A stretch of 62,246 nucleotides of DNA from UBA6080 sp964607515 (GTDB lineage: Bacteria; Fermentibacterota; Fermentibacteria; Fermentibacterales; JCC-6). Shown one piece after another: positions 33,572 through 42,318 of the stretch. The translations under genes were made by a program, and so were the position numbers. The stretch spans positions 1 through 62,246 of the forward strand of contig CAZSKU010000014.1 in the NCBI GenBank assembly GCA_964607515.1, given 5' to 3'. Numbering within the stretch: position 1 is the first letter of the stretch; the number at the start of each line of letters is the position of its first letter. The notes beneath the pieces are model-generated. The model saw only the letters and a list, made by a program, of their open reading frames with translations. It was not told where the DNA came from and ran no database searches.

Positions 33572-34039
33572 GTGAAGATCGCTCTTCTGATACATTCCCG
33601 CACGGGCAACACCCTGACGGTGGCGCAGCGGCTGAGGACCCGGCTGGAAGCCGCCGGCCACCAGGCTGAAGTACTGGAGGTGAAGGCCTCGGATGGTTCC
33701 GGGGACCAGCCCCGGTCCATCTCCTTCGACTCCCTGCCCGACCTGACCCCCTACGGCGGCATCGTGGCCGGAGCCCCGGTTCACGCCTTCTCACCCGCCC
33801 CGGTGATGACGGCCTTCCTGGAACGGCTTCCCTCCCTGGACGGGAAGACCGCCGGCTGTTTCGTGACCCAGGCGTTTCCCTTCCCCTGGATGGGCGGCAA
33901 CCGGTCGGTGCGCCTGATGATGAGGCTTCTGGCGGAAAAGGGAGCCAGGGTGGCCGGCTCGGGAGTTGTGAACTGGGGCAGATCCTGCCGGGAGAGGCTC
34001 GTCCGGGAGACGGTGGAGAGGCTGGCCGGGCTTTTCTAG
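33572..34039 (+). CDS. Flavodoxin-like protein
   Basis: 155 aa from a GTG at 33572; an in-frame ATG at 33554 is an alternative, but the flavodoxin fold starts exactly at MKIALLIHSRTGNT and GGGGGAAGGA lies before the GTG. The phosphate loop of FMN-binding (SRTGNTLTVA) is clear, followed by GGIVAGAPVHAF and a C-terminal helix. It probably carries electrons in the cytoplasm via FMN; the partner is not evident. Its stop shares a CTAG with the stop of the convergent lptG gene. Confidence 0.85.
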   Translation: MKIALLIHSRTGNTLTVAQRLRTRLEAAGHQAEVLEVKASDGSGDQPRSISFDSLPDLTPYGGIVAGAPVHAFSPAPVMTAFLERLPSLDGKTAGCFVTQAFPFPWMGGNRSVRLMMRLLAEKGARVAGSGVVNWGRSCRERLVRETVERLAGLF

Positions 34040-35121
34040 GACTTCACGGTCCGAAAGAACATCACCGAACCCAGAAGGACGAACAGGGTGTTGGACACAC
34101 CGGCGGCTATCACCGGCGCCAGGGCGCCCTTGTTGCCCAGGGTCTGGCCGAACCTGGTGAGAGAGAAGAAGATGAAAGCCAGAAGAATCGCCGCGGCCAC
34201 GCTGGTGGAGCGGCCGCTCCTGGGGTTCCTGGTGGCCAGGGGTGCGCCCACAAGCACCATGATCAGGCTGGAGAAAGGGAAGAAGAGGGTTATCCAGAAC
34301 TCCACCAGGCTCTCCCGGGGGTTCCCACCGGCGGCCCGTATCCTCCGGATGTGCTCGGACAGCTCGAAAAGGTTCATCTCCTCCGGCGACTTCACCCTGC
34401 TGCCCAGGTCCAGGGGGGTGTCGGTGATCTCCGGTATCCGCAGGGAGTCGTGGCTCCGGTACTCCATCTCGCCGCCTGGGCCGAAAAGCCGTTCCTCCAC
34501 CCTGTAGGCCGTCCAGACCGAGTCCTGCCAGACCATCCTTCTGGCGTCCAGCCGCCGGGTGACCCGGGAGTCGTCGTCGAACCACTCCAGGACCGCCCCG
34601 GTGACGGTCTCCTCCCGGCCGTCAAAGAAGCCTATCTCCATGATGGCCCCGGACAGAGACCTGTGGGCGAAGGAGTGACGCATTCCGTAGTCTATCGGGT
34701 CCTTCCTGTCTATCTCCACCCGTTTCACAACGGACTGCCGGTAGTTGGCCCCGGCCACCACGAAGTCTCCCACCGCCAGGACGCCCACGCTGATGAGGAA
34801 GCCCACGGTCATCATCGGGGCGAACACCCTGGGAATGCTGATCCCCGAGGCCCTCATGGCGGTGAGTTCGTTGTTCCGGGCCAGGGATGTCACCAGAAAG
34901 AGGCTGCACAACAGCACCGCCACGGGCATCACCAGCACCACGATGTAGGGTAGGCCGTAGGCGTAGTACCTGAGGAAGGCCCCCCAGCCGGGGCTCTTCT
35001 CCATCCATCGGTTGATGTTGTCGAAGGCGTCAACCACCACGAAGAGGATGGTGAAGGCGGCCACCGCCATGAGGATCATCCGGATGAAGCGTCCGGCGAT
35101 GTACCGGTCCATCCTTCTCAT
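34036..35121 (-). CDS. lptG: LptG-type LPS export permease
   Basis: 361 aa. Three N-terminal helices (DRYIAGRFIRMILMAVAAFTI opening), a periplasmic beta-jellyroll (about 130-250) and three C-terminal helices, the YjgP/YjgQ arrangement. ELTAMRASGISIPRVFAP is the conserved coupling-helix region that contacts LptB. With LptF (next upstream, 4-base ATGA overlap) it extracts LPS from the inner membrane. The LptB ATPase is not in the window. Confidence 0.88.
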   Translation of the reverse strand: MRRMDRYIAGRFIRMILMAVAAFTILFVVVDAFDNINRWMEKSPGWGAFLRYYAYGLPYIVVLVMPVAVLLCSLFLVTSLARNNELTAMRASGISIPRVFAPMMTVGFLISVGVLAVGDFVVAGANYRQSVVKRVEIDRKDPIDYGMRHSFAHRSLSGAIMEIGFFDGREETVTGAVLEWFDDDSRVTRRLDARRMVWQDSVWTAYRVEERLFGPGGEMEYRSHDSLRIPEITDTPLDLGSRVKSPEEMNLFELSEHIRRIRAAGGNPRESLVEFWITLFFPFSSLIMVLVGAPLATRNPRSGRSTSVAAAILLAFIFFSLTRFGQTLGNKGALAPVIAAGVSNTLFVLLGSVMFFRTVKS

Positions 35122-36464
35122 CCTGAACCCCTTCCCCGGAACCTCGCAAGGACGGTTCTCAGGTCGGGAAGCCTTATGGGATGGCCCTCCCGAAGGCTCC
35201 TAAAAATCAGGTGCACTCCCAGGGCCCCCATCACGATGTTCGGCGCCCACATGGCAGCCCAGGGGGGCACCCTTCCCTTGTCAGCCAGGTTCTCTCCCGA
35301 AATCAGGAAGAAGTAGTAGACCAGTATAAAAAGAAGGCTCACCGCCAGGGACATGCCGGTGTTGACCCTCCGGGAGGAGAGCCCCAGGGGAACCCCCAGC
35401 AGGACGAACACCAGGCAGGCGAAGGGAATCGAGTACTTCTTCTGCACCTCCACCGCGAACCTGTTCCTCTCCAGGGCCAGGTATTCGATCCTGTCCGCCG
35501 CCAGGGCGGCCCCGGTGCCGGTCTCCACCAGCCAGTTCCTGGCTGCCCGGAGCCGGGCCGGGGAGTCGGCGCCGGGTTCCAGAGGGTAGGGAAGGCCCCC
35601 CGCAGTCAGAATCCCCATGGACGCCTCAGCGGCGGTCTGAAGGCTCTCCGCCAGCATGGCCCCCTGGGTCTTCAGACTGTCCATTCTGGCCTGCATCTGG
35701 GCGGTGGACATCTCCCGGTCGCCCCGGCTGTTCCGGTCGCGGCGCACCAGCTCCTCCGAACGGGCTATGTCCAGGGTGTAGGTGGCGAAGTCGCTGAAAC
35801 GGTACCTGCCCTGTTCGTCCAGCTCGTGCATCTGACCGTTCTCCAGGGTCAGCCGGAGATGGTTGGCCCCCACCGGCCTCATGATTCCGCTCATGGCGCT
35901 GATGGTCCTGAGCGGCGTTCCAGGAACGCTCTGGTGGATAACCACTCCGCTGAGCCTTCCGGTGAGGTCGTCCTTGCCCTCCACCAGTATCCTGTAGTTG
36001 TCCACGTCCTCGACGAACATCCCCGACACGATCCTGGCGGTAGGGCGCATGGTGCCCACGTCCAGGAGCAGGTTCTTGGCCATGTGGTTGGCGTGGGGAA
36101 GGATGGAGTCGTTGAAGACCACCAGTATTGCACCCAGCACCACGGCTGCTCCGGTGAGGGGCAGCAGGATTCTCATGATGCCGATGCCGCATGCCTTCAT
36201 GGCGGTGATTTCCATGTCGCCCGAAAGTCTTCCTATAGCGATGAGGACCCCCGACAGCACGGCCATCGGAACCACTACCGCCACCATGGAGGGAAGCAGA
36301 AGCAGGAAGATCTCCCCGACTATCACCATGGGAACTCCCTTGGTGACGATCATGTCCAGCAGGTCAAGAAGCTTGTCCAGCAGCATGACGAAGGTGAAGA
36401 CCCCGATGGAGATGAAGAACGGGGCCAGGAACTCGGAGATCAGATACCTGTGAAGTTTTTTCAT
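35118..36464 (-). CDS. lptF: LptF-type LPS export permease
   Basis: 448 aa, longer than typical LptF (about 360-390) because the periplasmic part (about 125-345) is enlarged by a charged stretch (REMSTAQMQARMDSLKTQG). The fold is otherwise normal: HRYLISEFLAPFFISIGVFTF, MAVLSGVLIAIGRLSGDMEITAMKACGI and the C-terminal VFVLLGVPLGLSSRR. It starts at an ATG 142 bases from the divergent SprA-like gene. A TATATT sits 8 bases before its ATG, with no strong Shine-Dalgarno. Confidence 0.88.
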   Translation of the reverse strand: MKKLHRYLISEFLAPFFISIGVFTFVMLLDKLLDLLDMIVTKGVPMVIVGEIFLLLLPSMVAVVVPMAVLSGVLIAIGRLSGDMEITAMKACGIGIMRILLPLTGAAVVLGAILVVFNDSILPHANHMAKNLLLDVGTMRPTARIVSGMFVEDVDNYRILVEGKDDLTGRLSGVVIHQSVPGTPLRTISAMSGIMRPVGANHLRLTLENGQMHELDEQGRYRFSDFATYTLDIARSEELVRRDRNSRGDREMSTAQMQARMDSLKTQGAMLAESLQTAAEASMGILTAGGLPYPLEPGADSPARLRAARNWLVETGTGAALAADRIEYLALERNRFAVEVQKKYSIPFACLVFVLLGVPLGLSSRRVNTGMSLAVSLLFILVYYFFLISGENLADKGRVPPWAAMWAPNIVMGALGVHLIFRSLREGHPIRLPDLRTVLARFRGRGSG

Positions 36465-36606
36465 GGCTGCCCAATATAGTCCGACCTGGCTTCCGGCAGT
36501 GACCCCGGGTTGCCCGAAAGGCTTTTCGGGAGAATGTTATGCAGCCTGCTCACCGCCGGAGGAGGGGAACAAGAGCCTGCCGAGGGAGTACACTCTTTTA
36601 CGCGTC

Positions 36607-39600
36607 ATGAAGCATTCAAACGTGTTGGCGATGCTGATCCTGCTTTCCGCCGCCGGCTCCTCACCGGGAGCCGGGGTGGCTCCGCCCTGGCTTCCTTCGG
36701 GTCCCCCCAACGTCTTCTACCAGGATTCCCTTCCGGTGCTGTACACCCTTCCCCAGCCCGCTTCGGTGGTGGTCTCCCCGGCCCTGGGGGGACGGGGGCT
36801 CCGTTACCGGCTGCACTACATGGGCCGCCCGGTGTCGGGCTCCCGGGTCTGGCTCCTTCCCGACTCCAAGCTTTTCACCGCCGACTGGTCCACCAGGAAT
36901 CGCTGGATGGAGATAAACAGGACCAGTGCCGTCCGGTCCTCCCGGGAGGCGGGAAGCCTGGTGCCCACCATCTACCTGCCCATCACCATGCCCCCGGGAA
37001 TCGCCGGCGTCATCGGTGAAGGCGGGCAGCTGGACATCACCGGGCACCAGAAGATCACCATCTCCGGCATCAGCCACATCCGGCCGAACCAGGTGAGCAC
37101 CGAGGGGGTCACCCCGTCCTATTTCCCGGACCTGAAGATGGAGCAGGAGCTGGTGATCAACCTGGACGGCACCATCGGCGAAAAGATAAACGTCCAGGTG
37201 GACCACGACACCAGGCGGACCCTGGAGCCCGACTACAACGTCCGGCTCAGGTACACCGGCTTCGACGACGAGGTCATCCGTTCCATCGAGATGGGCGACG
37301 TGAACCTCTCCATAACCGGTCCCGAATTCGTGAGTTACAGCATTCCCGGGCAGGGTCTCTTCGGGGCCAAGGTGGAGGCCCAGGTGGGGCCCCTGGAGAT
37401 CACCACCATAGCCAGCAAGCAGGGCAGCTCCACCGCCTCGGCGGACTTCGTGGGCCAGGCGACCATGGTCACCGACACCCTGCTGGACATCCGCCCGGCG
37501 GAGAACTACTTCTTCGGCGTGGTGCCGGACACAATCCCGTCCCCGGTCATCACGGACATCAGGGTCTTCCAGGACGACGGAATCGAAAACCCCCTGTCCA
37601 TACCGGGAACCTGGCGGGTGCCGATGCCGGGCGGCGGTTTCATGGAAGGCCCCGGCTCCTGGGACGAACTCCAGGAAGGCCCCGACCTGGACTACGTGCT
37701 GGAGGACTCCGCCACCATCCGCTTCGTCACCCCGGTGAACAGCAACCACATGGTGGCGGTATGGTTCGTCACCGCCTCCGGCGACACGACCGGCCAGGTG
37801 CCCGAGGGGGGGCCCTACGAGGACCTCCTGCTGATAAAGAACTCCAACCCCACGGTGAACGACCCCACCTGGCAGTACATGCTCAGGAACCGTTATTACT
37901 TGGGAGCCAACAATATAGTTAGAGAGAGCTTCAGCTGCGACATATTCCTGGACGTTTCCGGCCAGGAGCCGGTGTCCAGCCAGAACGGCGTGCCCTTCCT
38001 GGCTCTTCTGGGACTGGACTCCAACGGCGACGGCTCCATGGTGGACGAGACGGCCACCATGGACTGGGACAACGGCTTCATAGTTTTCCCCGACAACAGG
38101 CCTTTCACCAGCGAAGTGCTGGAGGTGAAGAACCCGGCGGTCTACACCGAGAAGAACCCCCCCACCAACATGAGCAAGTATTTCCTGAGGGTGAACTTCC
38201 GGGCCGCCAGCACCACCTACTCCCTGGGGCACATGGGCATAGTGCCCGGAAGCGAGAGGGTGACCCTGACCGTGGCCGGCCAGGTGTACAACCTGGTGCG
38301 GGACCAGGACTACACGATCATCTACGAGATAGGGCTGCTGACCCTGATGGGGGAGAGGGCCGAGCAGGCCCTGGACCCCGCCAACACCCTCCGGGTGACC
38401 TTCGAGTACCTGCCATTCTTCGCGCAGATGTCCAAGACCCTGTTCGGCACCAGGCTGAAGTACCAGATGGGCAGGCTCTCCTGGATCGGGGCCACGGTGA
38501 TGTACGAGAACGCATCCACCCCCGAGGATCGGCCCTCGCCCGGGGAGGAGAACTACAACACCCTGGTGATGGACCTGGACGCCCGGCTGGAGGCGAGGCC
38601 CGAGTTTCTAACCGACGCCGTGAACGCCCTGCCCCTGGTGCGCACCGAAGCGGAGAGCATGGTGCAGCTCTCGGGGGAGATGGCCATGAGCCTTCCCGGG
38701 GGAGGCTCGGTGGCCTACATAGACGACATGGAGGGAAGCCAGTCCACCTACCCACTGGGGCAGACCAGGCTCGCATGGTCTTTCGCGTCGCTGCCCGTCG
38801 AGGGCGGCGAGGCCCTCACGGGGGACGTGCGCTGGTGGAACTGGACCCGCCGGTGGAGGATGGGCGACATCGTGCCGGGCCTCACAGGAACCAACGCCTC
38901 GGACGATGTTACCCCGATGCAGTTCTACTTCGAACCCTCAGCCGGCTCCGCCGAGTCGTGGGGGGGTGTAATGCGCTGCCTGGACCGGTACGGCGTGGAC
39001 CTTTCGGGCAGGACCCACATCTCGCTGTACGTCAGGGCCACCGGCTCGGCCCAGCAGGCGTCGCTGTACCTGGACCTGGGCGAACGGATGGACGAGGACT
39101 CCTACTGGCTCGAAAGGGTCGGCGACCAGCTGATCCTGCAGGCCAACAACGTCCTGGACACCGAGGACCGCAACGGCGACGGGATACTGGCCACCAGCGA
39201 GGACACGGGCTACGACGGGGAGTTCAGTTCCCAGGAGCCCGGCTACGGGCCCGACAACCGGGACCCGAACCAGGACGACTACGTCTACTCCGCGGACAGC
39301 CTTCCCCCGTCCCAGAGGTTCGACAAGATAAACGGGACCGAGGAGAACACCCGGCTGGACACCGAGGACCTGAACCGCAACGGCGTCCTGGACGCCGCCA
39401 ACACCTTCTACAGGATCAGGATACCCCTGGACGACCCCGAGTACATCGTCCACGGCCCGAACGAGTACGGCTGGATGCTCGTAAGCGTTCCCCTCAACGA
39501 CTCGGTGCTGGTCACCGTTCCGGACATCGTCACCGGCGAACCCACCTGGAGCAAGATCGTCTACGCCAGGCTGTGGGTGGAGGGCTTCACCCAGCCGGAC

Positions 39601-42192
39601 ACCCTGGAGATCTACGAGTTCGGGGTGGTGGGCAACCGGTGGGAGCGCCGGGAGATACAGACCTGCGACTCCATCGTTCCTCCGGTGCAGCCGGGGGAGC
39701 AGTTCACCGTCTCGGTGGTGAACAACAGGGAGAACCAGGAGTACATAGACGACCCGCCCCCGGGGGTCGATCCGGGCAGGGACGACTACGGGAACATCAA
39801 ACTGGAGCAGTCCCTGAGCCTTAACTGCGTGAACCTCCTGACCGGCCATCAGGGGGTCGCCCGGCAGGACTTCTACACCGGGGTTGACTACACCGCCTAT
39901 CAGAGCTTCAGGATACTGGTCCGTGGCGCCGGGGATCAGGGGGAGGCCTTCTTCCAGATGGGCCGGGACAGCACCAACTACTACGAACTCACGGTGCCAC
40001 TACAGCAGGGCTGGCAGGTGATAGACGTCCCCCTGCAGGACCTGGTGTCCCTGAAACTGCTGAAGGACCAGCAGGACCTGGAGTACCTGCGGGCGGGGAA
40101 CCTGGCGGTCATGGGCAGCCCCAGCCTCACCAACGTGCTCACCCTGGCCCTGGGGGTGCGAAACGACCAGAGTACCCCGCTGACCACGGAGGTCTGGATA
40201 GACGACATCACCCTGAGGAACCGCTACCAGGACAGGGGATACGCCCACCGGCTCACCGGGGTGGTAAACTTCGCGGACCTGCTCTCGGTCAACGGCGACT
40301 ACCGGATGGTGGACGCCGACTTCCACAGCCTCGGCACCAACATCGGAACCGGAACCACCACGACCAAGTACTCCGCCGGAACCACCCTGAACCTGGACCG
40401 GTTCACCCCGCCCACCTGGGGCTGGGCCATGCCGGCCACCTACGCGTGGAACCGAACCCTGGGGGAACCCAGTTTCCGACCCAACAGCGATGTAAGGGTG
40501 GAGGGGGAGGACTCGTGGTTCCAGCGCACCGACGACAGAGCCTGGGACACCTCGGTGCAGTGGCGCAGGAGCATCCGCTCCGAGGGGCTGGTAGGCCGGT
40601 ACTTCCTGGATCCGTGGACCCTGCGGCACACCATGGGGGAGCAGCGGGGGCTCTCCCCGGCGGGCACCGACTCTGTCGAGAGCGAGAGATTCAACGTGGG
40701 CTACAGCCTGAACCTGGGCAGGATGAGGCTGTTCCGGCTTCCCGTGCTGGAGGATTTCCGGCTCAGGCCCACCCGGTTCCAGTTCGGGGTGAAGTTTCAG
40801 AGGGGAAGGGACGTCAGGTGGGACGTATCCGGGGAGGACACGGTCCAGACCCGGAACGACACCCAGAGGGACCTCACCACGGACGGTTCCGTGGGCTTCA
40901 ACTTCTGGAAGGGGAACACCCTCTCCTACTCGCTGTCAGTGGGCAGGGACCTGTTCCATCCATGGAACCCGGACGGCCTCTCCTTCAACGCCGGGCGGGA
41001 GACCACCCGGGACCAGAGCCTCTCGGCGGCCCAGGACATAAACCTCTGGAGCTACGTGGTGCCCAGGGTCAGTTTCGACTCGAACTACTCCATGTTCCGG
41101 CTCAGTCCCCACACCCCCGGGGCGGATACCCTGGGGCTTCCCGACGTGGGGCTTTCCACAAGTCTGAGGTACAACTTCCGGCTGGGACTGGCCCACACAA
41201 TGCGCCGGCTCTCCAGGCTCCGGGACGAGCGCCGGGACGAGGAGGCCGCCCCGGGCAGCCCCAGATGGATACTGATGCGGATGGAGCAGTGGGCCAACAA
41301 CATAAACGATCCCACCCTGTCCTACACCGTGACCAGGTCCACCAGCTACAAGTCCCTGGAGCACCTTCCGGGCTGGCGTTACCAGTTCGGCCTCGAGGAC
41401 AGGATAGACAGCATCATCCCCTACAACCGAAACGAGGGTGAGAACCTTCAGATCGGCGGGGGGGTGCGGCCCGTTTCAACCCTCTCCCTGCGGGCGGAGT
41501 ACGGTAACTCCGTGAACAGGAGCTATTACAGCGGCTACTGGAACCGGCAGGAGACGGTCACCTGGCCCTCCCTCACCCTTTCCTGGAGCGGCCTGGAACG
41601 GCTTCGGCCGTTGGAGTTCCTGCGAACCGGCACCCTGAGTTCCGGCTACAGGATCGAGACGGTTAACGCCTCCCGGGTGGAGGGGGGCGAGGAGGTCCCG
41701 GTGAGCGAGACGGTTTCCCGAAGGTTCTCGCCGCTGCTCTCGGTGACCGCCAGTCTGAAGAACAAGGTTCAGATAACCGTCTCCGACAACCTTACCCTCA
41801 CCGAAAGCCGGAACTACACCGGGACCAGCGCGGTCACCGAGGGCACCAACCGTTCCTCACAGGTAGGGGTGTCCTACGCCTTCAGGGCCCCCGAGGGCAT
41901 CTCCATTCCGCTGCCCCTGCTTAACCGTATCAGGATCCGTTTCCAGAGCGAACTCACCACCGGGCTCAAGATCACCCGGAGCCTCACCAGGAGCGAGATA
42001 AAGAGGGACGTGGGGGAGGACATCCTTCAGACCGACCGCACGGAGTGGCGCATCGAGCCCTACGCAAACTACGACTTCGGAACGGTACAGGCAGGGCTCA
42101 CAATCATTTACGGATGGAAGAAGGACAAGGTCAACTCCCAGTACGACCAGACCGACGTCGGGCTGGACCTCTGGGTTATGATCAACTTCTAG
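36607..42192 (+). CDS. sprA: SprA-like giant outer-membrane beta-barrel protein
   Basis: 1861 aa from the ATG at 36607, followed by a signal peptide (VLAMLILLSAAGSSPGAG). SprA hallmarks are seen: a region with SIPGQGLFGAKVEAQ and TTIASKQGSSTASA (about 240-280), the block YIDDMEGSQSTYPLG near 704, repeated TEDRNGDG / TEDLNRNGVLD acidic loops (about 855-930), and a long C-terminal series of strands ending VMINF. In Bacteroidota SprA is the type 9 secretion translocon. No other T9SS gene is visible here, so function is open. No strong ribosome-binding site precedes the ATG; TACACT ends 12 bases before it. Confidence 0.85.
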   Translation: MKHSNVLAMLILLSAAGSSPGAGVAPPWLPSGPPNVFYQDSLPVLYTLPQPASVVVSPALGGRGLRYRLHYMGRPVSGSRVWLLPDSKLFTADWSTRNRWMEINRTSAVRSSREAGSLVPTIYLPITMPPGIAGVIGEGGQLDITGHQKITISGISHIRPNQVSTEGVTPSYFPDLKMEQELVINLDGTIGEKINVQVDHDTRRTLEPDYNVRLRYTGFDDEVIRSIEMGDVNLSITGPEFVSYSIPGQGLFGAKVEAQVGPLEITTIASKQGSSTASADFVGQATMVTDTLLDIRPAENYFFGVVPDTIPSPVITDIRVFQDDGIENPLSIPGTWRVPMPGGGFMEGPGSWDELQEGPDLDYVLEDSATIRFVTPVNSNHMVAVWFVTASGDTTGQVPEGGPYEDLLLIKNSNPTVNDPTWQYMLRNRYYLGANNIVRESFSCDIFLDVSGQEPVSSQNGVPFLALLGLDSNGDGSMVDETATMDWDNGFIVFPDNRPFTSEVLEVKNPAVYTEKNPPTNMSKYFLRVNFRAASTTYSLGHMGIVPGSERVTLTVAGQVYNLVRDQDYTIIYEIGLLTLMGERAEQALDPANTLRVTFEYLPFFAQMSKTLFGTRLKYQMGRLSWIGATVMYENASTPEDRPSPGEENYNTLVMDLDARLEARPEFLTDAVNALPLVRTEAESMVQLSGEMAMSLPGGGSVAYIDDMEGSQSTYPLGQTRLAWSFASLPVEGGEALTGDVRWWNWTRRWRMGDIVPGLTGTNASDDVTPMQFYFEPSAGSAESWGGVMRCLDRYGVDLSGRTHISLYVRATGSAQQASLYLDLGERMDEDSYWLERVGDQLILQANNVLDTEDRNGDGILATSEDTGYDGEFSSQEPGYGPDNRDPNQDDYVYSADSLPPSQRFDKINGTEENTRLDTEDLNRNGVLDAANTFYRIRIPLDDPEYIVHGPNEYGWMLVSVPLNDSVLVTVPDIVTGEPTWSKIVYARLWVEGFTQPDTLEIYEFGVVGNRWERREIQTCDSIVPPVQPGEQFTVSVVNNRENQEYIDDPPPGVDPGRDDYGNIKLEQSLSLNCVNLLTGHQGVARQDFYTGVDYTAYQSFRILVRGAGDQGEAFFQMGRDSTNYYELTVPLQQGWQVIDVPLQDLVSLKLLKDQQDLEYLRAGNLAVMGSPSLTNVLTLALGVRNDQSTPLTTEVWIDDITLRNRYQDRGYAHRLTGVVNFADLLSVNGDYRMVDADFHSLGTNIGTGTTTTKYSAGTTLNLDRFTPPTWGWAMPATYAWNRTLGEPSFRPNSDVRVEGEDSWFQRTDDRAWDTSVQWRRSIRSEGLVGRYFLDPWTLRHTMGEQRGLSPAGTDSVESERFNVGYSLNLGRMRLFRLPVLEDFRLRPTRFQFGVKFQRGRDVRWDVSGEDTVQTRNDTQRDLTTDGSVGFNFWKGNTLSYSLSVGRDLFHPWNPDGLSFNAGRETTRDQSLSAAQDINLWSYVVPRVSFDSNYSMFRLSPHTPGADTLGLPDVGLSTSLRYNFRLGLAHTMRRLSRLRDERRDEEAAPGSPRWILMRMEQWANNINDPTLSYTVTRSTSYKSLEHLPGWRYQFGLEDRIDSIIPYNRNEGENLQIGGGVRPVSTLSLRAEYGNSVNRSYYSGYWNRQETVTWPSLTLSWSGLERLRPLEFLRTGTLSSGYRIETVNASRVEGGEEVPVSETVSRRFSPLLSVTASLKNKVQITVSDNLTLTESRNYTGTSAVTEGTNRSSQVGVSYAFRAPEGISIPLPLLNRIRIRFQSELTTGLKITRSLTRSEIKRDVGEDILQTDRTEWRIEPYANYDFGTVQAGLTIIYGWKKDKVNSQYDQTDVGLDLWVMINF

Positions 42193-42222
42193 CGAAAGCC
42201 CATTACTGCTGCCTCACGGGCA

Positions 42223-42250
42223 TTGACTTGCCCCGGAATTGTTGCAGAAT
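42223..42250 (+). promoter_or_regulatory. Candidate sigma-70 promoter of the pil operon
   Basis: TTGACT (5/6), a 16-base spacer and CAGAAT (4/6), within the 126-base gap between the SprA gene and the first pilB. The leader would be about 60 bases and includes GAGAGGAG before the ATG. Confidence 0.4.
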
Positions 42251-42318
42251 AACAACGCATTTCTCGTCCTGAACGCCCCTGTAGAGCCTCAACCGGCCTG
42301 AGAGAGGAGTGCTGATCG

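Noticed and set aside
32441..34039. 532-codon plus-strand frame covering serC
   Set aside because: Only its last 155 codons (flavodoxin) are real. The first part is antisense to serC, which has clear motifs.
36661..38232. 523-codon minus-strand frame
   Set aside because: Antisense to the SprA-like gene; low-complexity His/Gly/Val composition.
39151..39380. Repeated acidic DxNGDG-type segments inside the SprA-like gene as a separate calcium-binding protein
   Set aside because: They are in frame within the long protein and such acidic loops occur in SprA homologues.
42225..42246. Possible sigma-54 site before pilB
   Set aside because: TTGC occurs, but there is no GG 12 bases ahead of its GC.
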